Assembly: GCF_011764585.1 (NCBI RefSeq)
Contig: NZ_AP022853.1
Location: 1,781,501-1,845,500 of the forward strand
Length of the DNA: 64,000 nucleotides
Reading direction: 5' to 3'
DNA from: Sulfurimicrobium lacus
GTDB taxonomy: Bacteria; Pseudomonadota; Gammaproteobacteria; Burkholderiales; Sulfuricellaceae
A model generated the notes under the pieces. It had not been told where the DNA came from. It worked only from the letters and a program-made list of their open reading frames with translations, and made no database searches. Positions 9,927 to 18,603 of this stretch are shown here, piece after piece (position 1 is the stretch's first letter; each line of letters starts with the position of its first letter). Both the position numbers and the translations under genes were made by a program.

Positions 9927-11258
9927 ATGAAACGCGTGATCCTGACCTTCCTCATCAGCAGCACCCTTGCCCCCACAAGCCAGGCCGCCGACACGACCAA
10001 CCTGATGAGCGTCTATCGCCAAGCACTCGCCTGCGATGCCGTCTTCGCCTCTGCCAGTGCGTCCTATCAAGCCGCCCGGGAAAAACTGCCGCAAGGCCTT
10101 GCGCAGTTGCTGCCCAACGTCAATTTGAGTGCCAGCACCACGTGGAACGGGCTGGATGTCTCCTACTCGGGTGCAACCTCGCTGCCCAGCGGAAAACGGG
10201 ATTACAACTCCAACGCGTATACCGTTTCCCTGAATCAGCCCCTTTACCGCATCCAGAACTGGAAACAATATGAAATTGCAAAAGTCCAGGTTGGGCAGGC
10301 GGAAATGCAGCTTGCCCTCGCACAACAGGATTTGATGCTGCGCGTCGCACAAGCCTATTTCGACGTATTGCTGGCCCAGGCCAATGCCACCCTTGCGGCT
10401 GCTCAAAAGCAGGCGATCAAGGAGCAGCTGGCCCAAGCCAGGCGCAACTTCGAGGTCGGCACCGCGACCATTACCGATACCCACGAAGCCCAGGCCAGGC
10501 ATGATCTGGCGGAAGCCGCCGAAATTGCCGCCAGCAACGAACTGGAAGTGAGAAAACGGGCGCTGGAAAGAATCATCGGCAAGGCGCCCGGCCCGCTCGC
10601 CGGCGTGGAAGAAAATTTCCCGCTTCTGCTGCCCGAACCCAACGACATGAATCAATGGGTGAAAACAGCGGAGCAGCAAAGCCTGCCCGTGCAGATTCAG
10701 CGTGCAACGAGCGAAATCGCCAAGCGGGAGGTGGAGCGCAATCGGGGGGCACACCAACCCACCCTCGATCTGGTCGCAAGCTATTCCGATGGATCGGCCA
10801 GCGGCAGTCTTTACGGCGTCGCCAGCGACACCCGAGCCTCCGCGATCGGGGTCCAGTTGAACTTCCCTCTTTATCAGGGCGGCAGCGTCAATTCCAGGGT
10901 CAGGGAAGCTGTCGCCAATCAGGAAAAGGCCAACCACGATCTGGAACAAACGTTGCGTCAGGCCGAGTACGCCACGCGTGAAGCCTTCCTCGGCGTCGCC
11001 AGCGGCATGGCGCAGGTCAAGGCGTACAAACAGGCTCGTATTTCCAGCCAGAGTTCACTGGACTCCTCCAGGCTGGGCATGGAAGTGGGGGTACGCACCT
11101 TCGTCGATGTGCTCAACGCGCAGCAACAACTCTTCAGCACCAGCCGCGACCTTAACAAGGCAGTCTACGATTACCTCCTCAGCCGGCTGAAACTCAAGCA
11201 GGCCAGCGGTTCCCTGAGTGAGGAAGATTTGCAGCAGCTTAACCTGCTGCTGAAATAG
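9927..11258 (+). CDS. TolC-family outer-membrane channel
   Basis: 443 residues with a signal peptide (KRVILTFLISSTLAPTSQA). Two outer-membrane efflux domains are visible, each with the long helices and beta segments of TolC: YRQALACDAVFASASASYQAA, SLNQPLYR, then LNFPLYQGGSVNSRVREA and the C-terminal repeat with FVDVLNAQQQLFS. ATG 9927 follows AGGAGAG. It probably provides the outer-membrane exit duct for the ABC exporter at 11765-14860; a short hairpin separates the two units, but both have the same repeated promoter segment. Cargo unknown. Confidence 0.92.
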   Translation: MKRVILTFLISSTLAPTSQAADTTNLMSVYRQALACDAVFASASASYQAAREKLPQGLAQLLPNVNLSASTTWNGLDVSYSGATSLPSGKRDYNSNAYTVSLNQPLYRIQNWKQYEIAKVQVGQAEMQLALAQQDLMLRVAQAYFDVLLAQANATLAAAQKQAIKEQLAQARRNFEVGTATITDTHEAQARHDLAEAAEIAASNELEVRKRALERIIGKAPGPLAGVEENFPLLLPEPNDMNQWVKTAEQQSLPVQIQRATSEIAKREVERNRGAHQPTLDLVASYSDGSASGSLYGVASDTRASAIGVQLNFPLYQGGSVNSRVREAVANQEKANHDLEQTLRQAEYATREAFLGVASGMAQVKAYKQARISSQSSLDSSRLGMEVGVRTFVDVLNAQQQLFSTSRDLNKAVYDYLLSRLKLKQASGSLSEEDLQQLNLLLK

Positions 11259-11275
11259 GCGGGGAATCGCCCGCC
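11258..11275. terminator. Short GC hairpin after tolC
   Basis: GGCGGG / CCCGCC with a 6-base loop directly at the tolC stop and abutting promoter copy B. Only TTGT follows, so termination would be partial. Confidence 0.4.
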
Positions 11276-11345
11276 TTGTCACACTAAGTTACAAAAATGG
11301 CCGGTTGTGACATACGCCGTTTACACCGCCGCGGTTAAATACGCT
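11275..11345 (+). promoter_or_regulatory. 71-base promoter-region repeat, copy B
   Basis: Second copy of the segment at 9300-9370, same length and spacing, 12 differences. It keeps GTCAC-ACTAA-GTTAC (11278-11292), the TGACATA block, the TTACACC block and CGGTTAAAT. It lies 38 bases upstream of the small periplasmic protein that leads the exporter unit. Shared control with copy A is inferred. Confidence 0.65.
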
Positions 11346-11382
11346 TTGTTTAATTCAAGCAAAAATCAAAAGGAGCACTGAT

Positions 11383-11673
11383 ATGTATGGCAAGAAATGG
11401 ATGCGGGTGGCCACACTGGCTTTGGGTCTCGTGAGCCTGAACGTCCTCGCTGCGCAGGATTTTTCCGCGCTGAACACGGCGGAATTGATGCAGCTGAAAC
11501 CAAGCGAGATGGGTGACGAAGACCGCAATGCGTTTCGGGCTGAGATGCAGAAACGCTCCGTGAGCATGAGCGCTGCGGAACAAGAAGCGGCTCGTAATCA
11601 GATGCGCGAACAAAATAGAGGCCAGGGAGGTGGGCGGCGCATGCAAGGCGGCGGCATGGGGCGGGGGCGCTGA
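11383..11673 (+). CDS. Small periplasmic protein, DUF1104/Spy-like, Gly-Arg-rich tail
   Basis: 96 residues with AAAAGGAG upstream of ATG 11383. Signal peptide up to about VLAAQ, then LNTAELMQLKPSEMGDEDR and FRAEMQKRSVSMSAAEQEA, an arrangement like DUF1104 small periplasmic proteins and loosely like Spy/CpxP stress proteins. The last 20 residues are almost only Gly, Arg, Met and Gln (GQGGGRRMQGGGMGRGR), which may be disordered and could bind nucleic acid, metal or anionic envelope polymers; function unknown. It is the first gene behind promoter copy B and likely part of the same stress regulon as the exporter that follows. Confidence 0.7.
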   Translation: MYGKKWMRVATLALGLVSLNVLAAQDFSALNTAELMQLKPSEMGDEDRNAFRAEMQKRSVSMSAAEQEAARNQMREQNRGQGGGRRMQGGGMGRGR

Positions 11674-11764
11674 GCTTGAACCATATATTGATGCGCACCG
11701 GAAAATTAGCGGAAAATGACTCAACCCGGATGTTTCACACCTGGGACAAGTCTTGGGAGCAGCG

Positions 11765-12955
11765 ATGAAAATCCCCTTTACCCTGCCACGTCAGGCCTGG
11801 TTTGCCATCTTTGCCGTTGCGCTGCTGCTGGCCCTGGGCTGGGTGGCCACCTCCAGCGGGCCGCTCGCACCGATCAAGGTGACCGTGACCAAGGTTGCCA
11901 GGGGGGAAGTGGCGCCCGCACTGTTCGGCATCGGCACGGTCGAGGCGCGGCGCGCCTATCTCATCGGGCCGACGTCCGCTGGACGGGTGAGAAGCGTGCT
12001 GGTGGATGTGGGAGACAGCGTGAAAGCAGGCCAGTTGCTGGCGGAAATGGACCCGGTGGACCTCGATGCGCGGGTGACTTCGGCCGCCGCGGCGACGGCC
12101 CGCGCGGGGAGCGCCGTGACGACGGCGCAAGCCCAGATGCGGGATGCGAAGAGCCGCCAGGCATTGGCTGCCGGCGAGGCGCGACGCTACGTCGACTTGG
12201 CGCGCCAAGGGTTCGTCAGCCAGAGCGTGGTGGATGGCAAGTTGCAGCAGCAGCAGTCCGCGGATGCCCAGCTTGCCGCCGCCGAGTCCGCTCTGACGAG
12301 CGCCCGGCAAGACCTGGCCCGACTGGATGCCGACCGCGAGGGGGCGAAGCAGCAACGGGGGAATATCCGCCTGGAGGCGCCCGCCGACGGCGTGGTGACT
12401 TCGCGTGATGCCGAGACCGGCTCCACCGTCGTGGCAGGGCAGGCGGTGCTCAAGCTGATAGACCCGGCCAGCCTGTGGGTCAAGACGCGGCTGGACCAGA
12501 GTAGATCATCCGGTTTGCAGGTGGGGCTGCCTGCCGACATCACGCTGCGCTCCAAGGCACGGGAATCCTTTGCAGGCAAGGTGGTTCGCATCGAGCCGAA
12601 CAGCGACAGCGTGACCGAGGAGCGACTCGCCCAGGTGGCTTTTGATCTCATGCCGCAGGGGGTGACGAGTGGCGAAATGGCCGAGGTGACGCTGCACCCG
12701 CCTGCGCTTCGCGACGTGCTGCTGATCCCGAATGCAGCGCTGCGCCAGCGTGGCGCCAAAGCGGGTGTGTGGCTGCGCGCCGATGGACTGTTGCGTTTCG
12801 TGCCAGTGAAAACCGGCGTGGAAGGAATTGACGGCAAAATGCAGATCGTCGAGGGCGTGAAGGCGGGCGACGAGGTGGTTGTCTACAGCGAGAGCGATTT
12901 GAAGGACGACAGCCGCATCAAGGTGGTTGGTTCATTGGCTGGAAAATCCCAATGA
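11765..12955 (+). CDS. Periplasmic adaptor (membrane fusion protein) of ABC exporter
   Basis: 396 residues, one N-terminal membrane helix (AWFAIFAVALLLALGWVA), then a split lipoyl domain (GRVRSVLVDVGDSVKAGQLLAEMD and IRLEAPADGVVTSRDAETG), a coiled-coil hairpin rich in Ala and Gln between them, a beta barrel and a membrane-proximal domain. This is the DevB/MacA/HlyD plan. ATG 11765 is chosen over a TTG at 11753. It bridges the inner-membrane ABC transporter encoded next (ATGA overlap) with a TolC channel, most likely the one at 9927. Confidence 0.9.
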   Translation: MKIPFTLPRQAWFAIFAVALLLALGWVATSSGPLAPIKVTVTKVARGEVAPALFGIGTVEARRAYLIGPTSAGRVRSVLVDVGDSVKAGQLLAEMDPVDLDARVTSAAAATARAGSAVTTAQAQMRDAKSRQALAAGEARRYVDLARQGFVSQSVVDGKLQQQQSADAQLAAAESALTSARQDLARLDADREGAKQQRGNIRLEAPADGVVTSRDAETGSTVVAGQAVLKLIDPASLWVKTRLDQSRSSGLQVGLPADITLRSKARESFAGKVVRIEPNSDSVTEERLAQVAFDLMPQGVTSGEMAEVTLHPPALRDVLLIPNAALRQRGAKAGVWLRADGLLRFVPVKTGVEGIDGKMQIVEGVKAGDEVVVYSESDLKDDSRIKVVGSLAGKSQ

Positions 12956-14145
12956 TCAGCCTGGCCGGCCGCGACATCCTGCATTCCTGGAGCAAATTCG
13001 TTCTTACCGGACTGGGGCTCGGCCTGCTCATTGGCGTCACATTTACCATGGCGGGCGTCTACCGCGGCATGGTGGACGACGCCAAGGTGCTGCTCAACAA
13101 CAGCGGCGCCGATCTGTGGGTGGTGCAAAAGGACACCTTGGGTCCCTATGCCGAGTCGTCCAGCATCCACGACGATGTCTACCGCGGCATTCTCGGCATG
13201 CCCGGCGTGGCCCAGGCCGCCAATGTCACCTATCTCACCATGCAGGTGCGCAAGGGCAGCGCCGATGTGCGCGCCATGGTGGTGGGTTTCGAGCCCGGCC
13301 AGCCGGGTGAGCCGGGCTACCTGGTGGCGGGCCGGCGCGTTACCCGCAGCCATTACGAGGCGGTTGCCGATGTCAAAAGCGGTTTCGCCCTGGGCGACCG
13401 CATCAGCATCCGCCGCCACGATTACGCCGTGGTCGGACTCACCCGGCGCATGGTGTCTTCCGGCGGCGACCCGATGGTGTTCATTCCACTCATGGATGCC
13501 CAGGAAGCGCAGTTTCTCAAGGACAACGACGCCATCGTCAACGAACGCGTGCGCACCGCCGCCAATCCCGCGCTCAACCGCCCCGGCGTACCGGGCCTGC
13601 TGGACGCCGTCAACGCCTCGCAGACCAGCAACCACAATGTTAACGCGGTGCTGGTGCGGGTGGCCGAGGGCCGCTCTGCCGCGCTGGTGGGACGGGACAT
13701 CGGCCGTTGGAAGCATTTGCAGGTCTTCGACCGCGCGCAGATGGACGAGATTCTGGTCGCCAAGCTGATTGCCACCTCTGCCAAGCAGATCGGCATGTTC
13801 CTGGTGATCCTGACCATCGTCAGTGCAGCCATCGTGGCTTTCATCATTTACACCATGACCCTGGGCAAGATCAGGGAGATCGCCGTGTTGAAGCTGATCG
13901 GCACCCACAATCGCACCATCGCCGGCATGATCCTGCAACAGGCGCTGGGCTTGGGCCTGATCGGTTTCGCCGTGGGCAAGATCGCCGCCACCGTGTGGGG
14001 GCCCGCTTTCCCGAAATACGTGCTGCTGCTGCCCGAGGATGCGGTGCGCGGCTTCGTCATCGTGATGGTGGTCTGCACCCTCGCCAGCACGCTGGCGATA
14101 CGCGCGGCGCTCAAGGTCGATCCGGCCACGGCGATCGGGGGCTGA
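12952..14145 (+). CDS. FtsX/DevC-type ABC exporter permease
   Basis: 397 residues. One helix near the N-terminus (FVLTGLGLGLLIGVTFTMAGV), a periplasmic domain of about 230 residues, then three helices, including IGMFLVILTIVSAAIVAFII and the conserved LGKIREIAVLKLIG turn of FtsX-fold permeases. This is the single-FtsX arrangement of DevC and LolC/MacB-like mechanotransmission exporters. It overlaps the adaptor gene by ATGA and is followed one base later by its ATPase. Such systems pump glycolipids, antibiotics or peptides from the periplasm or inner leaflet; the cargo here is unknown. Confidence 0.9.
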   Translation: MISLAGRDILHSWSKFVLTGLGLGLLIGVTFTMAGVYRGMVDDAKVLLNNSGADLWVVQKDTLGPYAESSSIHDDVYRGILGMPGVAQAANVTYLTMQVRKGSADVRAMVVGFEPGQPGEPGYLVAGRRVTRSHYEAVADVKSGFALGDRISIRRHDYAVVGLTRRMVSSGGDPMVFIPLMDAQEAQFLKDNDAIVNERVRTAANPALNRPGVPGLLDAVNASQTSNHNVNAVLVRVAEGRSAALVGRDIGRWKHLQVFDRAQMDEILVAKLIATSAKQIGMFLVILTIVSAAIVAFIIYTMTLGKIREIAVLKLIGTHNRTIAGMILQQALGLGLIGFAVGKIAATVWGPAFPKYVLLLPEDAVRGFVIVMVVCTLASTLAIRAALKVDPATAIGG

Positions 14146-14146
14146 C

Positions 14147-14860
14147 ATGGACAAAGCCATCGGCATCCACATCGAAGGCCTGAGCAAGCGTTACGGCGCG
14201 GGCGACACCGCCGTCGATGCGCTCAAGGAAGTGAACATGAGCGTGGCTCCCGGCGAGGTAGTCGGACTCATAGGTCCGAGCGGTTCCGGCAAGACCACCC
14301 TGCTCAAATGCCTGGGGGCGGTGATCGAACCGACCAAGGGCCGCATGACCCTGGGCGGCGAAGTGATATACGACAACGCCTGGAAGATTGCCGACCTGCG
14401 GGTGCTGCGCCGGGATCGTATCGGCTTCATCTTCCAGGCGCCTTACCTGATCCCCTTTCTCGACGTGACCGACAACGTGGCGCTGTTGCCCATGCTGGCC
14501 GGGCGGCCCAACGGGGAAGCCCGCGCCCGTGCGCTGGAACTGCTGCAGGCACTCGATGTGGCGCACCGGGCAAAGGCGGAAACCGCCGAGCTTTCCGGCG
14601 GCGAACAGCAGCGGGTGTCCATCGCCCGGGCGCTGGCCAATCGCCCGCCGGTGGTCCTGGCCGACGAACCCACCGCGCCGCTGGACAGCGAGCGGGCGCT
14701 GGCGGTGATGCGCATCCTCAACCAGATGGCCAGCCAGTACCAGACCGCCATCATCGTCGTGACCCATGACGAGAAAATCATCCCCACGTTCAAGCGCATT
14801 TACCATATCCGCGACGGGCGGACTTTCGAGGAGGCTGGCGAGGGGCTGTCTCTGGAGTAA
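14147..14860 (+). CDS. ABC exporter ATPase (LolD/MacB/DevA type)
   Basis: 237 residues with Walker A GPSGSGKTT, signature LSGGEQQRVSIARAL, Walker B VVLADEPTAPLD and H-loop VTHDE. It belongs to the 3.A.1.122/125-like class that partners FtsX-type permeases. Two residues differ from the most common EPTGNLD (here EPTAPLD). One base separates it from the permease stop and two bases from the next gene, so it is part of a tightly packed operon. Confidence 0.95.
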   Translation: MDKAIGIHIEGLSKRYGAGDTAVDALKEVNMSVAPGEVVGLIGPSGSGKTTLLKCLGAVIEPTKGRMTLGGEVIYDNAWKIADLRVLRRDRIGFIFQAPYLIPFLDVTDNVALLPMLAGRPNGEARARALELLQALDVAHRAKAETAELSGGEQQRVSIARALANRPPVVLADEPTAPLDSERALAVMRILNQMASQYQTAIIVVTHDEKIIPTFKRIYHIRDGRTFEEAGEGLSLE

Positions 14861-14862
14861 AT

Positions 14863-16173
14863 ATGAATACCCGTGCGTCCATCATTCCTCTGCGTGCACC
14901 AGTGATTCGGCGCAATTTTTGCGGCTGGCTGGCCCTGATCACAATGCTCCTGCTGTGGCTTACGCCAGCGGCAGCCCAGTCCGACGATCTCTGGGTCACA
15001 CCCGGCCCGGACGGCCGCATGCATGTGCAGCTTTATTTCTTCTGGTCGGCCACCTGCCCGCACTGCCTGGAGGCGCGGCCTTTCGTCGAGGCCATCCCGT
15101 CCGTCCGGCCCTGGGTGACGCTGCATTCCCTGGAACTGACCCGGCACCCCGCGCATGCGCGCCAGTACCAGGACATGGCGGCGCAACTGGGGCAGGAGGC
15201 CGCTTCGGTGCCGGCCGTGCTGTTCTGCGGGGAGATGCACGTGGGCTGGGACGCGGCCGAAACCACCGGGGCGGAGATGCTGCGTCGGCTCGATGCGTGC
15301 CAAGCGCGGGTGCTCGCGGGTGCTGTGGCCCCCGGTCCGGCACCGGCCAAGCTTATGCTCCCGGTGCTGGGCGAGGTGGACCCGCAGCATTTTTCCCTGC
15401 CCTTGCTGACACTGGCTATCGCCGCGCTGGACGCCTTCAACCCCTGCGCCTTTTTCGTGTTGCTGTTCCTGCTTTCCTTGCTGGTGCACCAGAAAAGCAA
15501 GAAGCGTATGCTCGCCATCGGCGGCATCTTCGTGCTGTTTTCCGGGCTGATGTATTTCGCCTTCATGGCCGCCTGGCTCAGCCTGTTCCAGTTGCTCGGC
15601 AACCTCGCCTGGGTGACGCTGGCGGCCGGGGCGCTGGCGGTGCTGGTCGGCGCCGTCAACGTCAAGGATTTCTTCGCCTTCGGGCAGGGGCCGAGCCTGT
15701 CCATCCCGGAATCGCGCAAGCCGGACATTTACCGCCGTGCCCGCGCCATCGTCAGCGCCGACAATCTCCCGGCGATGGTCGCGGCAACGATATTTCTGGC
15801 GATTGCCGCCAATTTCTACGAGCTGCTGTGCACGGCCGGCTTTCCCATGGTCTATACCCGCTTGCTCAGCTTGAGCGGATTGCCGCCAGCCGGCCGATAT
15901 TTCTACCTGGCCTTCTACAATCTCGTCTACGTGGTGCCGCTGGCGCTCATCGTGCTGGCATTCGTGCGCAGCATGGGCGCGCGCAAGCTGACGGAACGGG
16001 AGGGGCGGCTGCTGAAGCTGCTGTCCGGCACGATGATGCTGGAACTGGGCATGCTGCTGCTGATCGCGCCGGAGCGCCTGAACAATCTGGCCGTGGCATT
16101 CGCTTTGCTGGGCGTTGCCGTGCTCGCCACCTGGGTCGCAGCCTGGATCACCAGCGCAAAAAAACAAGCCTAA
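14863..16173 (+). CDS. Thioredoxin domain fused to CcdA/DsbD-like membrane domain
   Basis: 436 residues. A signal or anchor segment is followed by a thioredoxin-fold domain with the redox pair CPHC (65-68) in FFWSATCPHCLEARPF and the cis-Pro region SVPAVLFCG, then about seven helices of CcdA/DsbD type, with the membrane cysteines in ALDAFNPCAFFVLLF and ELLCTAGFPMVY. In DsbD the thioredoxin domain is usually at the C-terminus; here it is at the N-terminus. Likely carries reducing equivalents across the inner membrane to periplasmic thiols. It is the last gene of the exporter operon, which suggests that the exporter, TolC or cytochrome cargo needs thiol reduction. Confidence 0.85.
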   Translation: MNTRASIIPLRAPVIRRNFCGWLALITMLLLWLTPAAAQSDDLWVTPGPDGRMHVQLYFFWSATCPHCLEARPFVEAIPSVRPWVTLHSLELTRHPAHARQYQDMAAQLGQEAASVPAVLFCGEMHVGWDAAETTGAEMLRRLDACQARVLAGAVAPGPAPAKLMLPVLGEVDPQHFSLPLLTLAIAALDAFNPCAFFVLLFLLSLLVHQKSKKRMLAIGGIFVLFSGLMYFAFMAAWLSLFQLLGNLAWVTLAAGALAVLVGAVNVKDFFAFGQGPSLSIPESRKPDIYRRARAIVSADNLPAMVAATIFLAIAANFYELLCTAGFPMVYTRLLSLSGLPPAGRYFYLAFYNLVYVVPLALIVLAFVRSMGARKLTEREGRLLKLLSGTMMLELGMLLLIAPERLNNLAVAFALLGVAVLATWVAAWITSAKKQA

Positions 16174-16224
16174 GGAACCCCTGATCAAGTCATCGCGACC
16201 GCGTTTGACTTGATCAGGGGTTCC
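16174..16224. repeat. Long perfect inverted repeat, probable bidirectional terminator
   Basis: Perfect 19-base arms (GGAACCCCTGATCAAGTCA and its complement) around a 13-base loop, starting right after the stop of the thioredoxin-CcdA gene. There is no T-run. The length and perfection exceed a normal terminator and suggest a dispersed palindromic element that may have been recruited as one. Confidence 0.6.
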
Positions 16225-16309
16225 CTAAGGGCTGGCCAGTATCATTTCGGCTTCCGTGGTGCCGTAACCGTGTGCTTGGAGTAAAATTGGTTACAACGGA
16301 CCAAAACTC

Positions 16310-17131
16310 ATGAATCACCTAGATAAAACAATTTCCATCCTGACCCTGCCCGGGCTGGCTTTCTTGAGCGGCCGGGCCGCGGCTGCATCGGAATACGCCG
16401 GCCTTCTGGATGACTTTTTTCATTTCGACGCCAGCAGTCTGATCTGGATGCTGATCGGGGGGGCGATTGTCACCACGGGGGTTATTCTTCGTTCGCGCGG
16501 CGCCCGCGAGGCCGATCCATCGATGCGCAAGCCTGCGCTGCAAATGCCTTCCGAGGCCAAACCGGCGACAAACGGCGAAACGCGTGGTGGCAATAACGAT
16601 GTGGCACGCACGGCGCAGTATTGGCTGGATCTCGACGAGGCCACCACCGTTACGGTAGAGGAGATGTCGTGCATCGAGGAAGAGGCGGAAGTTTTTCTGA
16701 TGATGGGCCGCCCAGACATGGCGATCAAGTTGTTGCGCGATTACCTCGAAGCCGAGCCGGACTGCAAGGCCAACGCATGGTTCAAGCTGCTTGATATCTA
16801 CCACGTCCAGGAATTGCGCGAACCTTTCAACCATCTGGCGAAAGAGATCAAGACGCGCTTCAATGTAGCGCTCCCCACCTGGGAGGCCAATCGTGCCGTT
16901 GCGCAATTGCGCTATGGGCTCGAGCATTTCCCCAATTTGCTGTCCAAGATATCGCAGCACTGGAATGACCCGTCGGGGCTGGAAATATTACATGAGCTGA
17001 TGAGGGAGAATCGTCAGGGCGAACGCATGGGCTTTCATGAGGAGGCCTTCCGGGACATGCTGTTGCTGTCCGATGTGCTCGAGGCGAGGATGGCCGAATC
17101 AGCGGCGCAAGCGGACAGTCCGGACGATTGA
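16310..17131 (+). CDS. FimV-like membrane protein with helical repeat domain
   Basis: 273 residues: N-terminal signal-like segment, one membrane helix (SLIWMLIGGAIVTTGVILRS), a low-complexity linker, then a helical repeat part with EEEAEVFLMMGRPDMAIKLL and LLDIYHVQELREPFNHLAKE, which resembles the C-terminal cytoplasmic domain of FimV/TspA proteins. In FimV that domain binds partners controlling type IV pili and polarity. The LysM and periplasmic parts of full FimV are missing, so it is a short relative. Gene stands alone, converging with the PLP gene at 17135. Role uncertain. Confidence 0.6.
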   Translation: MNHLDKTISILTLPGLAFLSGRAAAASEYAGLLDDFFHFDASSLIWMLIGGAIVTTGVILRSRGAREADPSMRKPALQMPSEAKPATNGETRGGNNDVARTAQYWLDLDEATTVTVEEMSCIEEEAEVFLMMGRPDMAIKLLRDYLEAEPDCKANAWFKLLDIYHVQELREPFNHLAKEIKTRFNVALPTWEANRAVAQLRYGLEHFPNLLSKISQHWNDPSGLEILHELMRENRQGERMGFHEEAFRDMLLLSDVLEARMAESAAQADSPDD

Positions 17132-17134
17132 CAC

Positions 17135-18583
17135 CTAGTTTTTTGCTAGGCGCATCGCCAGTTGAGCTGTTTTGTCCAAAGCCATCAAGGCGCGCCCGAT
17201 CACCGCAGCAGCCCCATCGTTTTTCGTCGCCTCGACGACGAGTCGCGCGCTGACGCACAGGCGTAGCGCGCTGACCGTCACCCCGTCGCGCATGCCGCAG
17301 GCCACCGGCTGTCCCAACTGGCAGCGCAACGCCGCAGTCTCTCTGGAAGAAAAATAACCCTCTCCGCTCAGGTCCAATTGCAGGAGGCGGCTGATCCGTG
17401 TCGTTTCTTCAGCGTTCAATGGCTTCCTTCCGCTTTGAGAATCGTTGCGATATAGCAGGAAAGGAAATATCGTCGGGATCGCGTCCCACCGCGTCGCCGC
17501 AACCAACGGGCGACGGTCGAGGGGCGGCGTTGGCAGTAGCTCGAATAGCGGATCGGTTGCCAAACGGTTGCGGACCGCCTGTGCAAAATCCCGCAGGAAA
17601 TCGCAGACGGCGTTTTCCGGTAGCGCGCGGAAGGCGCGCAATTCCGTCAATGCGGCTTCCCAGCGCAACAGCAAGCCGGGGTTTGTCCCGCCGACCGAGC
17701 CGGGCAGGGCGGGACGGCGAATATTGTTGCGCAGATGCGGCGCTGCAGTGGAAGGAATCAGCAGCACACCGGAGAAGGTCGGTCCGGCGATGAATTTAGA
17801 GCCGGTCAGACCCACCATGAAGCCCTGTTCCAGGTAGGCGCGCAGGGTCGAGTTCGCGATGCGGAACTGGCATGCATCGACCAGCACGTCGATCGACTCG
17901 GGCCGCAGGGCATGGAGTCTCGCCACACAAGCCGGGCTTGGCGCGATCAGCCCGGTCTTGGAGACGTCGACCAGAATCAGTAGTACGCGCTGCCCTTGCG
18001 CACCGGCCGCGGCTGCCAGCGTTTCCACTTCGGCGTCCACCTGCGCGGCGGGGCGCGGCGTTCCGTCGCCATGGCGTATCGGTACGCTGGCGATTTCAAG
18101 CCGGCTGTCGGCGGCCAGGGAGCTTGCCACGCCGCTGCCGGTTTCGGCTGTCTCCACCATGATGGCCAGTGTGGGCCGGTCTTGCGAGGCGCCGACGAGT
18201 TGCCCGGCAAGCGAGTGCAGGTCGGTGCCGGACGAGGCGAAGATGGCATCCAGCCCCGGAAGATCGGCAATGCCGCATAAGCGGATCAATTCCTGGCGGA
18301 TATGTTCGAATTCGCGTTCATAGACGATATCTGGCGTCTCCGTTGCAGCGGCGTTGAGGACGCGGTTGCGCAGCCCGTCCGCAGCGGCAAAGCCCGCCGC
18401 CGAAATGGCTGTGGCGGTCGACGAGCCGAAGGCGGCCAGTTCCGGGTCGGGAAACGGCGTGCAGCCGTAGCGGTTCGCGCCGCCATCGGGATCAAGTGCG
18501 ATGCGGGCATCCCCGCCGGCGACCAGTAGCTGCGCGGTTTCGGGCAGACTAGGGGCGGCATCCTGTGGATGAGGGATCGGCAT
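17135..18583 (-). CDS. Class V-type PLP-dependent enzyme
   Basis: 482 residues. Probable PLP-lysine in GLTGSKFIAGP (Lys263), ring-contacting Asp and Gln in LVDACQ (236-239), and a phosphate-binding ASSGTDLHS. The pattern is closest to class V aminotransferase/kynureninase/cysteine-desulfurase folds, but length and flanks do not fit a named enzyme. It is the third gene of a minus-strand operon after an ATP-grasp ligase (20-base gap) and a PLP decarboxylase. It may generate or trim an amino or keto group on a substrate handled by those two; the reaction is unknown. Stop TAG lies within a small hairpin shared with the convergent neighbour. Confidence 0.65.
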   Translation of the reverse strand: MPIPHPQDAAPSLPETAQLLVAGGDARIALDPDGGANRYGCTPFPDPELAAFGSSTATAISAAGFAAADGLRNRVLNAAATETPDIVYEREFEHIRQELIRLCGIADLPGLDAIFASSGTDLHSLAGQLVGASQDRPTLAIMVETAETGSGVASSLAADSRLEIASVPIRHGDGTPRPAAQVDAEVETLAAAAGAQGQRVLLILVDVSKTGLIAPSPACVARLHALRPESIDVLVDACQFRIANSTLRAYLEQGFMVGLTGSKFIAGPTFSGVLLIPSTAAPHLRNNIRRPALPGSVGGTNPGLLLRWEAALTELRAFRALPENAVCDFLRDFAQAVRNRLATDPLFELLPTPPLDRRPLVAATRWDAIPTIFPFLLYRNDSQSGRKPLNAEETTRISRLLQLDLSGEGYFSSRETAALRCQLGQPVACGMRDGVTVSALRLCVSARLVVEATKNDGAAAVIGRALMALDKTAQLAMRLAKN

Positions 18584-18603
18584 CCTGTTGCGGGCGCTGA
18601 TTT

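Noticed and set aside
17134-17150. Small CCTAG/CTAGG hairpin with T-run at the convergent gene ends
   Set aside because: Five-base arms only; could help termination but support is too weak to list.
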